From NCBI RefSeq assembly GCF_000611645.1, contig NW_014012439.1, forward strand, positions 6,131 to 16,601: a stretch of DNA of 10,471 nucleotides, given 5' to 3'. Of the stretch, positions 8,788 to 10,471 are shown piece by piece. A program made the position numbers and the translations under genes. The first letter of the stretch is position 1. Each line of letters starts with the position of its first letter. The notes beneath the pieces are model-generated. The model had not been told where the DNA came from. It worked only from the letters and a program-made list of their open reading frames with translations, and made no database searches. The DNA is from Monoraphidium neglectum (lineage: Eukaryota > Chlorophyta > Chlorophyceae > Sphaeropleales > Selenastraceae).

Positions 8788-9314
8788 GTGCCCAGCTCCA
8801 ACTCTCAGAGCCCAAGCTCCATTCGTGAAGGTGCTGCAAGATACGTTCTTATGCACCACTTATTATACTGGTACAAAAGCACCCGACTCCTTGCCTCATC
8901 ACTCCTTGCCAGAGACAATGCAGCGTTTGACCCACTTGAAGGCCGCCGCTTGCGGTCTCGACGCATAACTGCGATGCCAGCCTGCTGCCGCCGGCATGGC
9001 GCTGTGTTGTGGCAACAGCCAGGACCACAGCAGGCTCACCTCACAGTCGTCACTCCCAGACAACCTGGTGCAAGCCCATCGCACCACTTGCAGAGGCATG
9101 CACGACACCTCACTGATCAGCAAGCAGGGTCATCCATGTGCAGACCAAGTCAAGGCAGCAGGCGCACCTGAGCAGCATTGCGTGCTCATAGGCCGCAGAT
9201 CCAAAACCAAACATGGTTTGAACAACGAGAGCAAAGTGGTGCTAAAGGGTGTATGTCAAGAGAAGGCAAGGGCCAGCGAAGGACTGTCAGGGATGCACAG
9301 GCAGGCCTAAACCG

Positions 9315-9328
9315 CCACTGGCCAGTGG
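9315..9328. repeat. 14-bp perfect palindrome
   Basis: CCACTGGCCAGTGG reads the same on both strands. It lies 240 nt before the satellite array; a second palindrome, TGCATTAATGCA, follows at 9366-9377. No function is apparent. Confidence 0.6.
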
Positions 9329-9405
9329 TGCGCCCAGCGCACTCAGTACGAGTCCAGAATACACCTGCATTAATGCATGTAGCATAGGTGGATTTAAGTT
9401 TGGTT

Positions 9406-9441
9406 ACACCCAAGAGACATGCCTGGCCCTGGGCCCTGGGG
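9406..9441 (+). repeat. 36-bp direct repeat, left copy
   Basis: Starts ACACCCAAGAGACATGCCTG and continues with CCCTGGGCCCTGGGG. It matches 10305-10340 at 35 of 36 positions (A/G difference at the eighth base). It lies about 115 nt before the first satellite unit. Confidence 0.9.
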
Positions 9442-9556
9442 CCTCTCCAAGGCACAGGCGTGCTGCAGGTTTGGCCGCCTGCGGCACCGGTAATGCGTGA
9501 CCCGCGACCCCCGCCCCCCCCCCCGCTGGCGCCCCATGTTAGCAAGGGGGGAGTTC

Positions 9557-10471
9557 TCTTTGCTTTGCTGTGTTACAATCGTGTAGGCCAGCTAGACTCC
9601 TCCCGCCACTGTGACCAAACGGTGCAAAACAAACAACAGGGGTTATAACCAAAACTAGCCGCCCAGCGGTAACGACAACAAACTTGATACGAAAACAAGC
9701 CAAAACAAAGCTGCAGATATACAAACGATGCAATGAGGGCGCACGGCACACACCTTTTTGCTTTGCTTTGTTACAATCGTCTAGGCCAGCTAGACTCCTC
9801 CCGCCACTGTGACCAACCTGTGTGAAAAAACAACAGGGCTTTAAACACAAGCTAGCCGCCCAAGGCAGGCGGCAACACACGTAACAACATACAATCCAAG
9901 ATAAAGCCGCAGATATACAAACAGAGCAATGAGGGCGCACGGCACACACCTTTTTGCTTTGCTTTGTTACAATCGTCTAGGCCAGCTAGACTCCTCCCGC
10001 CACTGTGACCAACCTGTGCGAAAAAACAACAGGGCTTTAAACACAAGCTAGCCGCCCAAGGCAGGCGGCAATACACGTAACAACATACTATCCAAGATAA
10101 AGCCGCAGATATACAAACAGAGCAATGAGGGCGCACTGCACACACCTTTTTGCTTTGCTTTGTTACAATCGTCTAGGCCAGCTAGACTCCTCCCGCCACT
10201 GTGACCAACCGGTGTGGAACAACAACAGGGCTTTAAACACAAGCTAGCCGCCCAAGGCAGGCGGCAACACACGTACCAACATACAATCCAAGACAAAGCT
10301 GCACACACCCAGGAGACATGCCTGGCCCTGGGCCCTGGGGGGTCAAATTTTTTGCTTTGCTTTGCTTTGCTCTGTTACAATCGTCTAGGCTAGCTAGACT
10401 CCTCCCGCCACTGTGACCAACCAGTGTGAAACAACAACAGGGCTTCAAACACAAGCTAGCCGCCCAAGGCA
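9557..10471. repeat. About 196-bp tandem satellite, five copies, continues past the right edge
   Basis: Using the shared TTACAATCG as anchor (9573, 9771, 9967, 10163, 10375), spacings are 198, 196, 196 and 212 nt. Each unit starts with a TTTGC-type pentamer run, then TTACAATCGT, the block CAGCTAGACTCCTCCCGCC, an A-rich part with CAACAGG, and GCTAGCCGCCCA. Copies 2 and 3 are nearly identical. Copy 1 is clearly more diverged. Copy 4 has its last 40 or so bases replaced by unrelated sequence, and copy 5 has a longer TTTGC run and is cut by the window edge. The unit is not a multiple of three, so open frames crossing it are not a conserved protein. Class unknown: no transposase, terminal inverted repeat or Pol III box was seen. 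Confidence 0.93.
10305..10340 (+). repeat. 36-bp direct repeat, right copy, inside satellite copy 4
   Basis: Same segment as 9406-9441, here replacing the normal tail of the fourth satellite unit, directly before the last unit. This suggests gene conversion or unequal crossing-over between the array and its flank. Confidence 0.9.

Larger units (their letters stand above)
8570..9556. other. Intergenic region upstream of CNX2, no gene recognised
   Basis: Must include the CNX2 promoter and 5' leader. Open frames up to 153 codons exist here, but none resembles a known family or shows a splice-consistent pattern. Visible on the CNX2 sense strand are weak TATA-like stretches near 8673-8684 (TGTATATC, about 105 nt upstream of the ATG) and 8861-8870 (AGTATAATA). 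There is also a C11 run at 9514-9524, and TGTAA in minus orientation at 9404-9408 that could belong to a gene further right. Confidence 0.6.

Noticed and set aside
8710..9171. 153-codon plus-strand open frame upstream of CNX2
   Set aside because: Composition is like non-coding sequence, with no recognisable domain and no supporting splice or start context.
9539..10454. Family of similar 70-136-residue minus-strand proteins with Cys-rich motifs
   Set aside because: They recur only because the 196-bp unit repeats; the unit length shifts the frame at each copy and no start or splice logic is shared.

Overview
This window is nuclear DNA from a eukaryote, most likely a chlorophycean green alga. 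The evidence is high G+C, genes split by many short GT-AG introns (about 190-360 nt), CAG-coded glutamine tracts, alanine-rich low-complexity protein segments, a plant-type mitochondrial molybdenum-cofactor enzyme and a ciliary-type protein. The species cannot be named from the sequence.

Two genes are supported, both on the minus strand and arranged one after the other. Right to left: (1) positions 8569-4930 hold a complete nine-exon gene for CNX2/MoaA (GTP 3',8-cyclase), 503 residues. All eight introns are GT-AG, every junction keeps the reading frame, both iron-sulfur cysteine triads are intact, and the protein ends in the family's Gly-Gly. (2) Positions 4071 to beyond the left edge hold a six-or-more-exon gene for a large protein resembling the cilia- and flagella-associated family CFAP92 (KIAA1257-like). 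Its 3' end lies outside the window. The two genes have no evident functional link.

Between them (4072-4929) lie the 3' region of the first gene and the upstream region of the second; no further gene was recognised there. Upstream of CNX2 (8570-9556) is about 1 kb without a recognisable gene, containing palindromes and weak TATA-like elements. From about 9557 to the right edge runs a tandem satellite of about 196 bp (five copies seen), bracketed and interrupted by a shared 36-bp segment.

Other repeats: CAG tracts coding for Gln in both genes, a perfect 12-bp minisatellite (7.7 copies) next to a 13-bp-arm inverted repeat inside one intron of the CFAP92-like gene, and an A+T-rich islet in CNX2 intron 1. 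No rRNA, tRNA, CRISPR array, transposase or prokaryotic-style gene cluster was seen. The most useful results are the two reconstructed gene models; no undescribed multi-gene system is evident.
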